From: a virus
IMG/VR virus record: IMGVR_UViG_3300005338_000030
Location: 1 to 24,695 of that record
Strand: one strand, 5' to 3'
DNA length: 24,695 nt
Of this stretch, positions 8,964 through 16,957 are shown in pieces (within the stretch, counting starts at the first letter, position 1; each line of letters begins with the position of its first letter). The position numbers and the translations under genes were made by a program. Under the pieces are notes generated by a model. It saw only the letters and a list, made by a program, of their open reading frames with translations. It had not been told where the DNA came from and did no database searches.

Positions 8964-10926
8964 ACGGGTTCTCCTTGAGCTTGTTCTGCTTCAGCCAGAC
9001 GGCTTGCAATAGCTCGGTGTCGGTCGGCTTCCGGTTGCGAAACTTCTGGGGGTACGTTGTCCGGAGCCAGCCCGCCAGCTCATCCCGATGGAGGTCCACG
9101 AAGGCCGAGGTCTCAATCTTCTCCTTGGCCGTGGGGACCTGTTCTGAATTCTTGGTCGCCTTCCAGGCGTCATCGAATACATCCACCACCGGCTTCAGGT
9201 GGTCGTCCCAGATGGCGTCCAGGTTGCCGGCAGTGAGTTGAGGGTACTTGGTCGCGTACTGACTCCGCACCCGCTGAATCTGGGGAATCCAGGACGGGGG
9301 AACATCGGAGAGTGGAGTGTGGCTCTCGGGCACCGTGTCCGAACTCAGCCCGCCCCAGGTGGAGACCGTCTTGCTGGTCTGCCGATTCGCTGCCCACTCG
9401 GTGGCGAACTCTCGAATCTCAGTCGACTTCAGCTTCCCACCATGCTGCTTCTCGTAGCTCCGGAGGTCCTGGAGAAAGGCGTTCTTGATGCTTGCCTTGA
9501 CCATGAGCGAATTAACGTTCTTGTCCGTGGGCTTGTACCCCAGGGTGTCGGTGACGTAGGCAGCCGCCTCTTTCACGTCCGCGCGAACGGGTTCAATCGG
9601 CTCCCCGTCTCGGTGAGCTTGCTGAATCTCCTTCCACTTCTTCACTTCGGCGATTGGGATGTGGAATTTCGTCGCGAAATCATTAATTGGAATGTCATCC
9701 GGATCCATGATTTCGCCAGTCCAAGGATTCTTGACTGACGGCGCTTCTCCACGCGCGGCTTCATCGAAAACATCCCGGAGAGTAGATACCGCCAGATTGG
9801 ACTCATCTTTTTCCGTCTGACTTTTGACCGGTCGGTTGGCGCTCTCCAGCATCCCGATGAGCTGCTTGCGGAGGCCAGGGTCGACCCCTGGCAACGGTTG
9901 AGTCACCAACCGCTTCGCAGTATTCATATCCCCGCGCGTGTAGGCATCGAGGAATTGAGATTCGTAGCTCCAGTTCCGTGCCTGCTGCTCCTTCTTCGCC
10001 TGCCGTTCATCCACGTTCTGCAGGACACGGAGGTTGCTGGACATCTCCTTGACCAGCCCCCTCCGCTCCTGCTCAGAAAGGTTTGTCACGTCAACGTTCT
10101 GCACTTCTCCCTTACCGTTGGTGTAGGCGAACTTGGGCTCATTCGACTTCAGCCCCTCGATGATGTTCGACATCCCCACCAGGTCCTGCTCGGTCTGCGG
10201 CTTGTTCACCTGGTAGAACGACTGCGCTCGGTCGTACTTCTGGAGCAGCTCCTCCCGCTTCGGCTCAGGGAGGTCCATCAGCTTGACGATGCCCTTGGCC
10301 GCATCGAAGTTCCCGCTGTTGGCGAGCTTGATTGCGGTGTTGTCGAGCTTGGCGTTCTTCCAGTCCGTCATCTCCTTCTGCGCCACCGCCACATGCTTCT
10401 GGTACTCGACTGCAACCTGCTTGGAGGCTTCACGAACGAAAGAGTCCTTCCACCCGGGAAGGGAGATTCTGTCACCCGCTTCCTTGACCGCCAGGTCCAT
10501 CTTCTTCTTGTACCGCTCCGGGTTGATGGCCCAGGCGGGAATGTCATTCCTCTCAACCTGGGTCATCTCCCCGGTTTCCGGTTCACCCTGCTGCCTGTAT
10601 AAACCTCCGACGCGCTGCTTCACGTCATCGGGAACACCTTCGGGGTAGAGGTCCTCCACCTCCTTGGTGGAGTACATGACCTTCTGCGCATTCTCCCGAG
10701 TGGCCTTGGCGTCCGCTTCAGCCAAGGTAGCCAGAGCTTCCGCGTGCTGAACCTGAGACTGTGACCGGGCCATCTCTAGGCCCCAGCTGCCCACGGTCGA
10801 CGCGACCTGGCCTCCGGCCTGCCAGGCACGCTCCTGGTTGTGGCCGAGCTGGATGAGCGCGTCCCGCGCCTCCTCGATGCCCCGAACCGACTGGGTCGGT
10901 CCGGTCTGGAACTCAGGTAGTTTCAC
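8950..10926 (-). CDS. Internal virion/ejection protein, T7 gp15-like
   Basis: This 658-aa soluble, charged, mainly helical protein lies between the gp14-like and gp16-like genes, exactly where T7 encodes gp15 (747 aa), which forms the periplasmic part of the ejection tunnel. Repeated helical segments such as NSGNFDAAKGIVKLMDLPEP (residues about 205-224) recall the tetratricopeptide-like helices of this family. There is no signal peptide, membrane segment or catalytic motif that I can see. The start is GTG at 10926, forming a GTGA overlap with the stop of the gp14-like gene, so translation is probably coupled. Sequence identity to T7 gp15 is not obvious by eye; the assignment rests on gene order, size and helical composition. 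Confidence 0.75.
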   Translation of the reverse strand: MKLPEFQTGPTQSVRGIEEARDALIQLGHNQERAWQAGGQVASTVGSWGLEMARSQSQVQHAEALATLAEADAKATRENAQKVMYSTKEVEDLYPEGVPDDVKQRVGGLYRQQGEPETGEMTQVERNDIPAWAINPERYKKKMDLAVKEAGDRISLPGWKDSFVREASKQVAVEYQKHVAVAQKEMTDWKNAKLDNTAIKLANSGNFDAAKGIVKLMDLPEPKREELLQKYDRAQSFYQVNKPQTEQDLVGMSNIIEGLKSNEPKFAYTNGKGEVQNVDVTNLSEQERRGLVKEMSSNLRVLQNVDERQAKKEQQARNWSYESQFLDAYTRGDMNTAKRLVTQPLPGVDPGLRKQLIGMLESANRPVKSQTEKDESNLAVSTLRDVFDEAARGEAPSVKNPWTGEIMDPDDIPINDFATKFHIPIAEVKKWKEIQQAHRDGEPIEPVRADVKEAAAYVTDTLGYKPTDKNVNSLMVKASIKNAFLQDLRSYEKQHGGKLKSTEIREFATEWAANRQTSKTVSTWGGLSSDTVPESHTPLSDVPPSWIPQIQRVRSQYATKYPQLTAGNLDAIWDDHLKPVVDVFDDAWKATKNSEQVPTAKEKIETSAFVDLHRDELAGWLRTTYPQKFRNRKPTDTELLQAVWLKQNKLKENPFASR

Positions 10927-11402
10927 GGTTTCCCAAAGGCAATGTTGCCCGCGTTTCCGAGACCACCGAGGAACCCGCTCACTCCGCTGAGCGCGTCACC
11001 CCAGAGACCCGCGTCCGCCGACTGCCGTTGCACGTCAGCCGCCTTGCGCTGGAACTCTGCGCTCATCAGACCGGAGCGGAGCATCCACGAAGACTCCTTC
11101 CCCAGCTCGCTGGAGAGGAAGTCCACGTACTTGTTCATCGACCCGGTGGTGTGACCCATCCCGTCGCCGGAAGCAAACCCAGAGGCGCCGACCGCTGCCC
11201 GAGCACCACCAATCTTCTGACCCGATTCCAGGTCAAAGCGACGGACCTGTTCCCGGGTCTGTAGCTCGGTCTCCTGTGCTTGCTCATCCGTCAGCTGAGC
11301 ACCAGCGTACATGGCATCCTTCTTGGCGCTCCCGCCGAAGATGCCACCGAACAGGGACCCGAGAGCCCCTGCCGCTGCTATCGCTCCGAAAACTACAGGC
11401 AT
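10923..11402 (-). CDS. Internal virion protein, T7 gp14-like
   Basis: This 159-aa protein has a hydrophobic glycine/alanine N-terminus (residues 3-25, AIAAAGALGSLFGGIFGG), a polar helical middle rich in Gln, Glu and Arg (35-65), and a Gly-rich C-terminus (GVSGFLGGLGNAG). That layout is typical of gp14-type ejection proteins, which insert into the outer membrane and start the channel; T7 gp14 is 196 aa. The start is the ATG at 11402. AGG lies 8 bases upstream, and the spacer is exactly TAATTAAT, a copy of the dispersed AT-rich motif. The gene lies 9 bases after the tail tubular B stop. Position before the gp15- and gp16-like genes supports the call. Confidence 0.8.
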   Translation of the reverse strand: MPVVFGAIAAAGALGSLFGGIFGGSAKKDAMYAGAQLTDEQAQETELQTREQVRRFDLESGQKIGGARAAVGASGFASGDGMGHTTGSMNKYVDFLSSELGKESSWMLRSGLMSAEFQRKAADVQRQSADAGLWGDALSGVSGFLGGLGNAGNIAFGKP

Positions 11403-11411
11403 ATTAATTAC

Positions 11412-13652
11412 CTAGTTCTGGACGACTTCCGCGCGCCCGAACACTGCAGCTACGTCGCATCGGAACGGAATGTTTTGGATGATGGTGACTCTACCGTAGT
11501 TGTCCCACCCGACGTTGGTCACTCGCTGGTCCCAGTCCTCATCGGGAATGGGAGCGTTGGTGTTCATCGGGGTGGATGGTAACCGGCTCGCTGGAATCTG
11601 CCCGTTCATAGACGGGATGACGCTCCCCGGGAGGAGTCGGAGGTAAATCTTGGTCCGACTCTTCTTGAGACCAGCGGAAGACCCGTACATCACTCCGCCG
11701 TCCAGCGGTAACGTTCGAATGGTCCCAGTGTAGACCAGACCCACCTGGGCCAGGGTCGCGGTCGAGCCACCGAACGGAATATCTACCAGGCCACCCGCGA
11801 CTGGGTACTGCCCGTAGTAGGAGCCGTCCACCACCACCCCTACCAGGAAGCCTTCCAGGTGGGAACCGGCAGGAATGGACAGCCGGTTAGTGGTCTCTCC
11901 CACGGGCGTGTAGACCGTCGGGACCGCCTCCACGTAGGAGTCGAGGTAGATGGGCGTCTGGACCGTGAAGGGGGGAATCTGCTCGATGAAGGTCGTTCCG
12001 TTCCGGTTCACCGCCAGCCAGATGGTGGTTCCGGTGGGGTCGATGGTGGCGCAGATAGCCTTCACCTGCCCCTGAGTACGCCAGCGGGACCAGGCAGTGA
12101 CCTCCGCCAAGCGGTCGTAGGTACACATCCGCATGGTGCCGTCCGTAATTAATACGAAGACGGTGTTGTCAGGGTCTCGGGCATACGCCACATCGGTGAT
12201 GCCAGGAAGAGTGATGCCCTGCGCGAAGTAGGAGATGTCGTGGGCCAACCAAGCCTGGGTGTCAAAATTGAAGTTCAAGCTGCGCAGCTTGATTTGGTCC
12301 CGGCTCACGAACAGGACTTGGTCTCCAATCTCCTGCGCTTGAATCGGAGCCGACCCGTACCCGCTCTGCCGAATGAGCTGCGCATCCTGCGACGAGACAA
12401 CCTGAGTAGCCGACACCACCACATCCTCGTGCAGCTCCGTACCAATAAGGAAACTTTGCTTGCCACGAATCCACTTGATGGAGCCCTTGGTCGCAAGAGT
12501 CAGCTCGATGGGGTCGTCCGGGTTGGTCCCAGCGGTGAAGACGACGTAGTTGTTCACCTTAGATGCCCACATCGTGGTGGGCTCATCCGGGGTGTTGGCC
12601 AACCAGAGGCGCGACTGCCAGATGTCCACGCAAGACGGGTAGTTGCCGGTAACCCAATCGGCAGGCGGGTCAGTGAAGACGATGGGGGCGATGCTGAAAC
12701 CCGCTCCGGTGTAAATGACCTTCTGGGGAGGCATCAGCGGGTGGACCAGGACCATCCCGTACTTGATGTCCTGAGCGTATTGAATTCCGGGGAGCATGTC
12801 CTCGGTCCAGGGCTGACCGGTGAGGACTGCATCACCCGTGGAAGCACTGCTGAGCCGAGGGAAGTTGACCGTCACCGCTTCGGCATAGGTGAGCGGACCG
12901 CCCGTCATTCCGAACTCGACGTACACATCCGAGCTGAGTCCCGGGACCGTGATGTTCACGTCCACCGAATCGTTGTAGTGACCAGCGCTGGTGTAGATGT
13001 CCGTTGCGTGCAGGGTGGTCCCCACGCGGATGGTCACCTGCTTCGGCGTGTAGAGCCCCAGCTGCGCCGTGGAGAGCGGAGGGAAGCTGACCTGGAGTCG
13101 GTAGCTCCCGCCAGCGACCGCCGTGAGCTTTTGCCAGATGCGCGGAGAGACGACCGGTGGAGGAAGCGGAGGCTTCGGAATCGGCCCTCCCCCATCTCCG
13201 CCACCCGAGTCCCATTCCGGGATGATGAGGGTGACCTGTGCCTGGCTCCCCATCCAGTCGTAGTAGGTGTAGCCGCCCTGAGTCGTCCAGTTCGCCGTGC
13301 CCCCGGTGAAGTCGTTGTTCAGGAGGAGCTGACCGCTGGCAGAGAGTTGAACGACACCCGAATCGTTCAGCAGTCTGGCTTCTCCAGCGGTCAACTCCAG
13401 GCAAAAGTCCGGAGTGGACTGACTCCCCGCCGGACCGATAACGTTGAACGGGATGAGCCTGATGTTCCCGTTCTGGGCTGCCGGGGTGAGGAAGGAAGAC
13501 CCAATCCGGTACCGTGCCGGACCCTGAGGAAGATGGAGGAAGTTCTCGGAGAACTCCACCCCGTTCTTGTACCAGGGCGAGCTGGTCTGCCCGTAGAGAC
13601 GAGACGAAATCTCTCCGCCAGCGAAGCTGCCTTGGTACGGGTAGAAGGGCAC
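11412..13652 (-). CDS. Tail tubular protein B / tail nozzle (T7 gp12-like)
   Basis: This 746-aa protein follows the gp11-like gene, and its size is close to T7 gp12 (794 aa), the hexameric nozzle of the short tail. The N-terminus (FAGGEISSRLYGQ, residues 10-22, then a KNGVEFSENFLHLPQGPARYR segment) is a pattern seen in this family. The rest is beta-rich, consistent with a propeller-like nozzle, with repeated IWLAVN and VFVLITDGT strands. A proline-rich loop (PIPKPPLPPP) lies near residue 160. The start is GTG at 13652, with GAGG 5 bases upstream and a one-base overlap with the previous stop (TAGTG). I see no enzymatic motif. The alternative name in some podoviruses is stabilisation protein. 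Confidence 0.85.
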   Translation of the reverse strand: MPFYPYQGSFAGGEISSRLYGQTSSPWYKNGVEFSENFLHLPQGPARYRIGSSFLTPAAQNGNIRLIPFNVIGPAGSQSTPDFCLELTAGEARLLNDSGVVQLSASGQLLLNNDFTGGTANWTTQGGYTYYDWMGSQAQVTLIIPEWDSGGGDGGGPIPKPPLPPPVVSPRIWQKLTAVAGGSYRLQVSFPPLSTAQLGLYTPKQVTIRVGTTLHATDIYTSAGHYNDSVDVNITVPGLSSDVYVEFGMTGGPLTYAEAVTVNFPRLSSASTGDAVLTGQPWTEDMLPGIQYAQDIKYGMVLVHPLMPPQKVIYTGAGFSIAPIVFTDPPADWVTGNYPSCVDIWQSRLWLANTPDEPTTMWASKVNNYVVFTAGTNPDDPIELTLATKGSIKWIRGKQSFLIGTELHEDVVVSATQVVSSQDAQLIRQSGYGSAPIQAQEIGDQVLFVSRDQIKLRSLNFNFDTQAWLAHDISYFAQGITLPGITDVAYARDPDNTVFVLITDGTMRMCTYDRLAEVTAWSRWRTQGQVKAICATIDPTGTTIWLAVNRNGTTFIEQIPPFTVQTPIYLDSYVEAVPTVYTPVGETTNRLSIPAGSHLEGFLVGVVVDGSYYGQYPVAGGLVDIPFGGSTATLAQVGLVYTGTIRTLPLDGGVMYGSSAGLKKSRTKIYLRLLPGSVIPSMNGQIPASRLPSTPMNTNAPIPDEDWDQRVTNVGWDNYGRVTIIQNIPFRCDVAAVFGRAEVVQN

Positions 13653-14284
13653 TAGTACCTCGACTGCGTGAGCTTCGAAGCCTGAAGAACCTGAGGCGTC
13701 CCCTGTCGGCCGTCACGAATGGACGCCGAGGTCAACTTGAGCTGGTACTCCTTCCACTTCTGTTCCTGAAGCTCGACCTTGTTGGTGATGGGCATCGCCA
13801 GCTCGAAAGCCAGACGGGTCGCCAGGCACTGGATGAACTGGGTGGTGAACTCCGCCGGGTTCTCGATGCGCTTCAGGTACCGGGCGTAGAGGGTGGAGGT
13901 GTTGCTGAAGATTTTGTCTTCGAACCGATTCCAGCTGGGTCGGGTGACGGCTTGCTCGCTGGTAGGGTCGATGTTGATGAGCGCTCCGTCGGGGAAGGCG
14001 GTGGCGCTGGGAATAAAGCAGTAAATGAGAACAAGACACTGGTCGGGCAGAGCGTAAACACGTCCGAACTCCGGAGGCATGACCACCGTGGTGGGGTCGA
14101 TAGCGACGAGCTGGACCTCCTTGGTGGCGAAGGTCCAGTCCCGGTCCTCCAGCACCGCGTCCCGGGCTAGAGGATAATTAATATTGCAGAGGTTCGCGTT
14201 GAGCGTCGGGTCGGTCAGGGAGGTGATGAAGTCGGCCCCAATCTGGCCCAGAGCCAGATTGCAGATGTCGACCTGAGAAGCCAT
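13652..14284 (-). CDS. Tail tubular protein A / head-tail adaptor (T7 gp11-like)
   Basis: This 210-aa protein matches the gp11 family in size (T7 196 aa) and motif order: an N-terminal segment CNLALGQIGADFITSLTDP (residues 8-26), then YPLARDAVLEDRDWTFAT (36-53), and a helical C-terminus with LATRLAFELA. In T7, twelve copies form the ring joining the portal to the nozzle. The start ATG at 14284 directly abuts the upstream stop (TAA then ATG), so translation likely re-initiates. The CNINYPL codons at 14173-14187 contain one of the dispersed AT-rich motifs. The call is strong from motif pattern and from the following gp12-like gene. Confidence 0.9.
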   Translation of the reverse strand: MASQVDICNLALGQIGADFITSLTDPTLNANLCNINYPLARDAVLEDRDWTFATKEVQLVAIDPTTVVMPPEFGRVYALPDQCLVLIYCFIPSATAFPDGALINIDPTSEQAVTRPSWNRFEDKIFSNTSTLYARYLKRIENPAEFTTQFIQCLATRLAFELAMPITNKVELQEQKWKEYQLKLTSASIRDGRQGTPQVLQASKLTQSRY

Positions 14285-15076
14285 TTAGACAATGCTCCAG
14301 GTCCCACCGTCGGCGATGGTTACGGTGTAGACAGTGCCGTCCGGAGACTTCAGCTTGATTGCAGTGGTGTCAGTGCCTCCACTCAAATCCAGAGTGGTTT
14401 TCCCGCCCTGCCGACCCAGGTCCAGAGTATTTCCACCAAATCCGTCAGAGATTTGGAGATGTCCCGCTGCCGCACCGTTGTAACCGAGATTAGTGTTTCC
14501 CCCGAACTCACCGATATAACAACCCGTGTTCAACGTGATGCCTCGACCCAGACCGGCGAAGCCGAGAGCGTTCAACACAATTCCGGCGATGGTTCGGGTG
14601 AAGGTTCCGAAGTCCTGGTCAGCCGCTGCCACGCCACCAGGGTGCGTCGCGTCTGCCGCTGAAAGCGAAACGTCCGAACCAGTGACTGAGAGACCATCAG
14701 CGTTTGGGGTGGTGTCGAACGCCCCAACTCCCGCCAGGCCACCACCGCCACCGCCAGTCGTGAAGACCAGACCCGTCGCACCGACCGTCAGGACCTTGTC
14801 GACGTCCGCTCCGGTGTAGGACGGGTTAGGCTGCCCGGCGTTGCTGGGAAGCTCATCCTGGTAGGGGCCGTTAATCTGGTACCAGGACGCATCTCGGTCG
14901 ATAGGCGCATCGCCCGCGAGGGTCTCGATGTCCGTCTCAGCGTTGTCGATGAGAGTGGCCGCCGCTGCCTGGTCTCCGGGCAGAACGTAGTAGGCGAGAA
15001 CGAATGCCTTGGCATCTGCAAAGGCCATGCTGTTCCCGACGAGATTGGTAAGAACAGTCCACGCCAAGTTATTCAT
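14285..15076 (-). CDS. Probable head-fibre protein with shared N-terminal domain (P3)
   Basis: This 263-aa protein has two parts. Residues 1-75 are homologous to two small proteins encoded upstream (P1 at 16225-16461 and P2 at 15980-16225), sharing NL, AKA, DQ and DIETLA positions. A six-glycine linker (108-113) leads to a beta-rich fibre part. AADATHPGGVAAADQ (140-154) is typical of phage appendage proteins, and the C-terminal end (KSPDGTVYTVTIADGGTW) resembles fibre tips. The same Gly-linker/fibre module occurs in the tail fibre at the left edge. I chose the ATG at 15076 because GGAG lies 5 bases upstream; an in-frame GTG at 15109 would add 11 residues inside the previous gene. The likely role is a capsid-attached fibre, but tail attachment is not excluded. 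Confidence 0.6.
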   Translation of the reverse strand: MNNLAWTVLTNLVGNSMAFADAKAFVLAYYVLPGDQAAAATLIDNAETDIETLAGDAPIDRDASWYQINGPYQDELPSNAGQPNPSYTGADVDKVLTVGATGLVFTTGGGGGGLAGVGAFDTTPNADGLSVTGSDVSLSAADATHPGGVAAADQDFGTFTRTIAGIVLNALGFAGLGRGITLNTGCYIGEFGGNTNLGYNGAAAGHLQISDGFGGNTLDLGRQGGKTTLDLSGGTDTTAIKLKSPDGTVYTVTIADGGTWSIV

Positions 15077-15084
15077 TACGTCTC

Positions 15085-15381
15085 CTACGGAGGGTTGTGG
15101 CCTCCACACCAGTATTCACGTCGCAGGTCCATCAGCGTTTCCCCATCCCGGTCAGCCACCAGGATGACGCTCAAATAGTAAGCGAGTTCATCATCGGAGC
15201 GGTCACCGGTGGTGAACCCCTGGGCAGCGAGGAACTCCTCCCAGGCGTCTCCGAGCTGGTTGGACGTGGCCCCGTTGTTCTGGAGCCACGCCAGCTCCAT
15301 GTCCTGCAGAGACCCGGTGTACCCCGCCGTGCGGAGCGCATCGAACTCGCAGTCGGTCTTGGTACCCGGGGTTGAAGCCAT
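15085..15381 (-). CDS. Hypothetical virion-associated protein, 98 aa
   Basis: I do not recognise this family with confidence. The 98-aa product is acidic, with a central helical segment (SLQDMELAWLQNNG, residues 24-37; LGDAWEEFL, 43-51) and a C-terminal tail with two Trp/Cys-containing segments. The start ATG at 15381 overlaps the previous stop by one base (TAATG), and GAGG lies 8 bases upstream. The following head-fibre-like gene begins 8 bases after its stop. Its place within the capsid-to-tail gene block suggests a structural or assembly role, perhaps linked to the fibre, but nothing in the sequence proves this. Confidence 0.6.
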   Translation of the reverse strand: MASTPGTKTDCEFDALRTAGYTGSLQDMELAWLQNNGATSNQLGDAWEEFLAAQGFTTGDRSDDELAYYLSVILVADRDGETLMDLRREYWCGGHNPP

Positions 15382-15776
15382 TACTTCTTCCTCACCTCGG
15401 CGGTCATCAACCGACCGGCGTCAGGGGGAGGAGCAGGAACGTCGTCCTTGGACTTCTCCTTGATTTCCTCACGGTAGATGGTGCCGTCGGCATTCCGGTA
15501 GACGCCCCAGATTTTCCCGTTCTCGGCGACGACACTCATCGGGGCAGGCTTCACCACCCGATTGGTAATCATGTCATCCGGAACAGGAATGCCGGTGTCC
15601 TTCCACTTGAGGATGAGTTCCTTGTTCTTCTCGTACCAGTCATCGTTCACGACCATGAACGACTCATGGTGCTTGGCCGTGTCCCAGACCATCCCATCGT
15701 TCAGGTTCTTGATGACCCGCTGAACGTCATCCATGTTGCCTTCCGTCTTCTGACGGTTGTTTACCAACGGTCTCAT
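15381..15776 (-). CDS. Hypothetical protein, 131 aa (Q2), paralogue of the upstream 68-aa protein
   Basis: Residues 10-55 align with almost the whole of the 68-aa product encoded just before it. Shared positions include TEG, D[IV]xxV[VI]xxL, GMxW[ED]xxA and W[FY]ExNxxxI. The C-terminal half is a beta-hairpin-like stretch (KIWGVYRNADGTIYREEI), then a charged, proline-rich tail ending in a cluster of lysines. I chose the ATG at 15776 because a strong GGAGGAGGAG lies just upstream; an in-frame TTG at 15791 lies at that purine run and is unlikely. ATGA overlaps the previous stop. The function is unknown; context points to a virion or head-assembly protein. Confidence 0.6.
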   Translation of the reverse strand: MRPLVNNRQKTEGNMDDVQRVIKNLNDGMVWDTAKHHESFMVVNDDWYEKNKELILKWKDTGIPVPDDMITNRVVKPAPMSVVAENGKIWGVYRNADGTIYREEIKEKSKDDVPAPPPDAGRLMTAEVRKK

Positions 15777-15979
15777 GCTCTCCTCCTCCAACGGTCTGTT
15801 GCGACTTGCTCAACAATGTACTTCCGATTGTGCTCGAACCAGTACGGGTCGATTGGGGGGAAAGCCCCGAGAACCGCCTTCTCCCAGGGCATCCCTTGCC
15901 GTAGCCTCAGAACCACGTAGCGGATGTCGTTGTCCGAGCCTTCGGTTCTGACAGGCGCCGCGAAGTTCTTGAGTTCCAT
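15773..15979 (-). CDS. Hypothetical protein, 68 aa (Q1), paralogue of the downstream 131-aa protein
   Basis: This is a small basic protein. Its core (residues 12-60) matches the N-terminus of the next gene product, with RTEG, IRYVVLRLRQGMPWEKA and YWFEHNRKYI segments. The C-terminus is arginine-rich (RWRRRA). The ATG at 15979 directly abuts the previous stop (TAA then ATG) with little Shine-Dalgarno complementarity, so expression probably depends on coupling to the upstream gene. No known domain is recognised. A duplication followed by gain of a C-terminal extension in the 131-aa copy is the simplest reading. Confidence 0.55.
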   Translation of the reverse strand: MELKNFAAPVRTEGSDNDIRYVVLRLRQGMPWEKAVLGAFPPIDPYWFEHNRKYIVEQVATDRWRRRA

Positions 15980-16225
15980 TTAGATGTCTGCGTAGGTCTG
16001 TCCCGGGCTGTTGGCGCAGTACCCGATGCTATCCGCTACGTTCCCTGCCCGTGCTCCGTAGGCAAGCGCCGCAAGCGTCTCGATGTCGGCCTTGGCCGCC
16101 TCACAGGCCAGCCCTGCCACCGTCTGGTCGGTTGCCACCCCGGTGAGGACAGTCGCCTTGGCGGTCGCCCAGACGATGCCCGCTGCCCGAAGATTGCACA
16201 GCCAGGACAGATTCCAGGAATTCAT
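15980..16225 (-). CDS. Small head-accessory-like protein, 81 aa (P2)
   Basis: This is the second of three paralogues. NLRAAGIVWATAKATV (residues 11-26) closely matches NLRANGIAAATARTTI in P1, and DIETLA matches P3 exactly. The protein is alanine-rich and helical with no fibre part. The start ATG at 16225 forms TAATG with the P1 stop; a longer in-frame start at 16270 would lie deep inside P1 and is rejected. Ribosome-site complementarity is weak, suggesting coupled translation. It may form mixed oligomers with P1 or with the fibre-bearing P3, but this is inference from shared domains only. Confidence 0.55.
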   Translation of the reverse strand: MNSWNLSWLCNLRAAGIVWATAKATVLTGVATDQTVAGLACEAAKADIETLAALAYGARAGNVADSIGYCANSPGQTYADI

Positions 16226-16461
16226 TACAGGTGATTCCCGAGCTGACCGTAGCTGTTCGGGATGTACCAAGAAGCCCGAGAGCCCACTGCCAGCCCTGCT
16301 TGAGTAGTCATCGCTGCATCCAGCGCCGTCATTCGGGCGATGGCTGCCGACTGGTCAGCAGAGTCCTGCTGAACCATGGTGGCGATGGTGGTCCGCGCCG
16401 TAGCAGCCGCAATGCCATTGGCACGGAGGTTGACGAATGCACTCCAGAGAAGTGTGTTCAT
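16225..16461 (-). CDS. Small head-accessory-like protein, 78 aa (P1)
   Basis: This is the first of three paralogues. It is alanine-rich and helical, with a C-terminal ASWYIPNSYGQ that corresponds to ASWYQINGPYQ in P3. P3 therefore looks like a P1-type domain with a fibre attached. The start ATG at 16461 overlaps the previous stop (ATGA). No family is recognised. The location shortly after the capsid gene favours a capsid decoration or fibre-base role. Confidence 0.55.
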   Translation of the reverse strand: MNTLLWSAFVNLRANGIAAATARTTIATMVQQDSADQSAAIARMTALDAAMTTQAGLAVGSRASWYIPNSYGQLGNHL

Positions 16462-16943
16462 GAGGATGCCTGGTCGGATTGGATGTAATACTGCTTCATC
16501 TCTTCGAACGCCCGGTCGAAACCACCGGAGCCCATCTTCGCCACGTCGTTCACGTCGAGCCCCGCCGTCCCGACCGAGTACCCCCAGTAGACCGAGTTCT
16601 CGTCGGTGATGGGGTTCGAGGTGAGGTCGGTGTCGGTGACGAGCGTGAACGTGTACTTCTGCCCGAACGAGGTTGCGATGAGCGAGGTGCGGAAGAGGGT
16701 AGCTCCTCCGTTTGCCCCGTAGGCAGGGCGAGGAAATGCAGCGGTCTCCATCTGGGCGGAGGCTTCATTCTTGAGCCATTCGATGGTGTCGAGGATTTCG
16801 TCCTGGCGATACTTCAGGACGTTGTCTCCCACCGCCATCAGGTACTGGTTCTCGTTCACCGTGAGGCCAGAGGCTGGTGTGGCCGTGGAGTAGTCCACGT
16901 TGTCGGAGGTGATGTTGTCGCCCGGAAGTTGCCAGAGGCGCAT
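16458..16943 (-). CDS. Hypothetical structural protein, 161 aa, first gene after the capsid terminator
   Basis: The product begins with a beta-rich, Asn/Asp/Thr-rich region (NITSDNVDYSTATPASGL), has a central helix (RQDEILDTIEWLKNEAS, about 46-62), a YTFTLVTDTDLTSNPIT strand region, and a helical C-terminus. I do not recognise it. In BPP-1-like podoviruses a jelly-roll cement protein is encoded next to the capsid gene, so this is a positional candidate for a cement or decoration protein; that is inference only. The ATG at 16943 has GGAG about 9 bases upstream with an AT-rich spacer (AATTAAAT). The gene lies 14 bases beyond the U-tract of the capsid terminator, so it depends on read-through or on an unseen promoter. 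Confidence 0.6.
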   Translation of the reverse strand: MRLWQLPGDNITSDNVDYSTATPASGLTVNENQYLMAVGDNVLKYRQDEILDTIEWLKNEASAQMETAAFPRPAYGANGGATLFRTSLIATSFGQKYTFTLVTDTDLTSNPITDENSVYWGYSVGTAGLDVNDVAKMGSGGFDRAFEEMKQYYIQSDQASS

Positions 16944-16957
16944 ATTTAATTCTCCAT

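Noticed and set aside
12145-12165. TAATACGA resembling the start of a T7 promoter
   Set aside because: The remaining T7 consensus bases do not follow, and it is within a coding region as a member of the dispersed AT-rich motif.
12240-13655. Rightward open frame of 471 codons
   Set aside because: Antisense of the tail tubular B gene; low-complexity Arg/Val/Asp composition typical of GC-rich shadow frames.
15077-15109. GTG start at 15109 for the head-fibre-like gene
   Set aside because: The ATG at 15076 has a well-placed GGAG and the shared N-terminal domain (MN...) begins there in all three paralogues.
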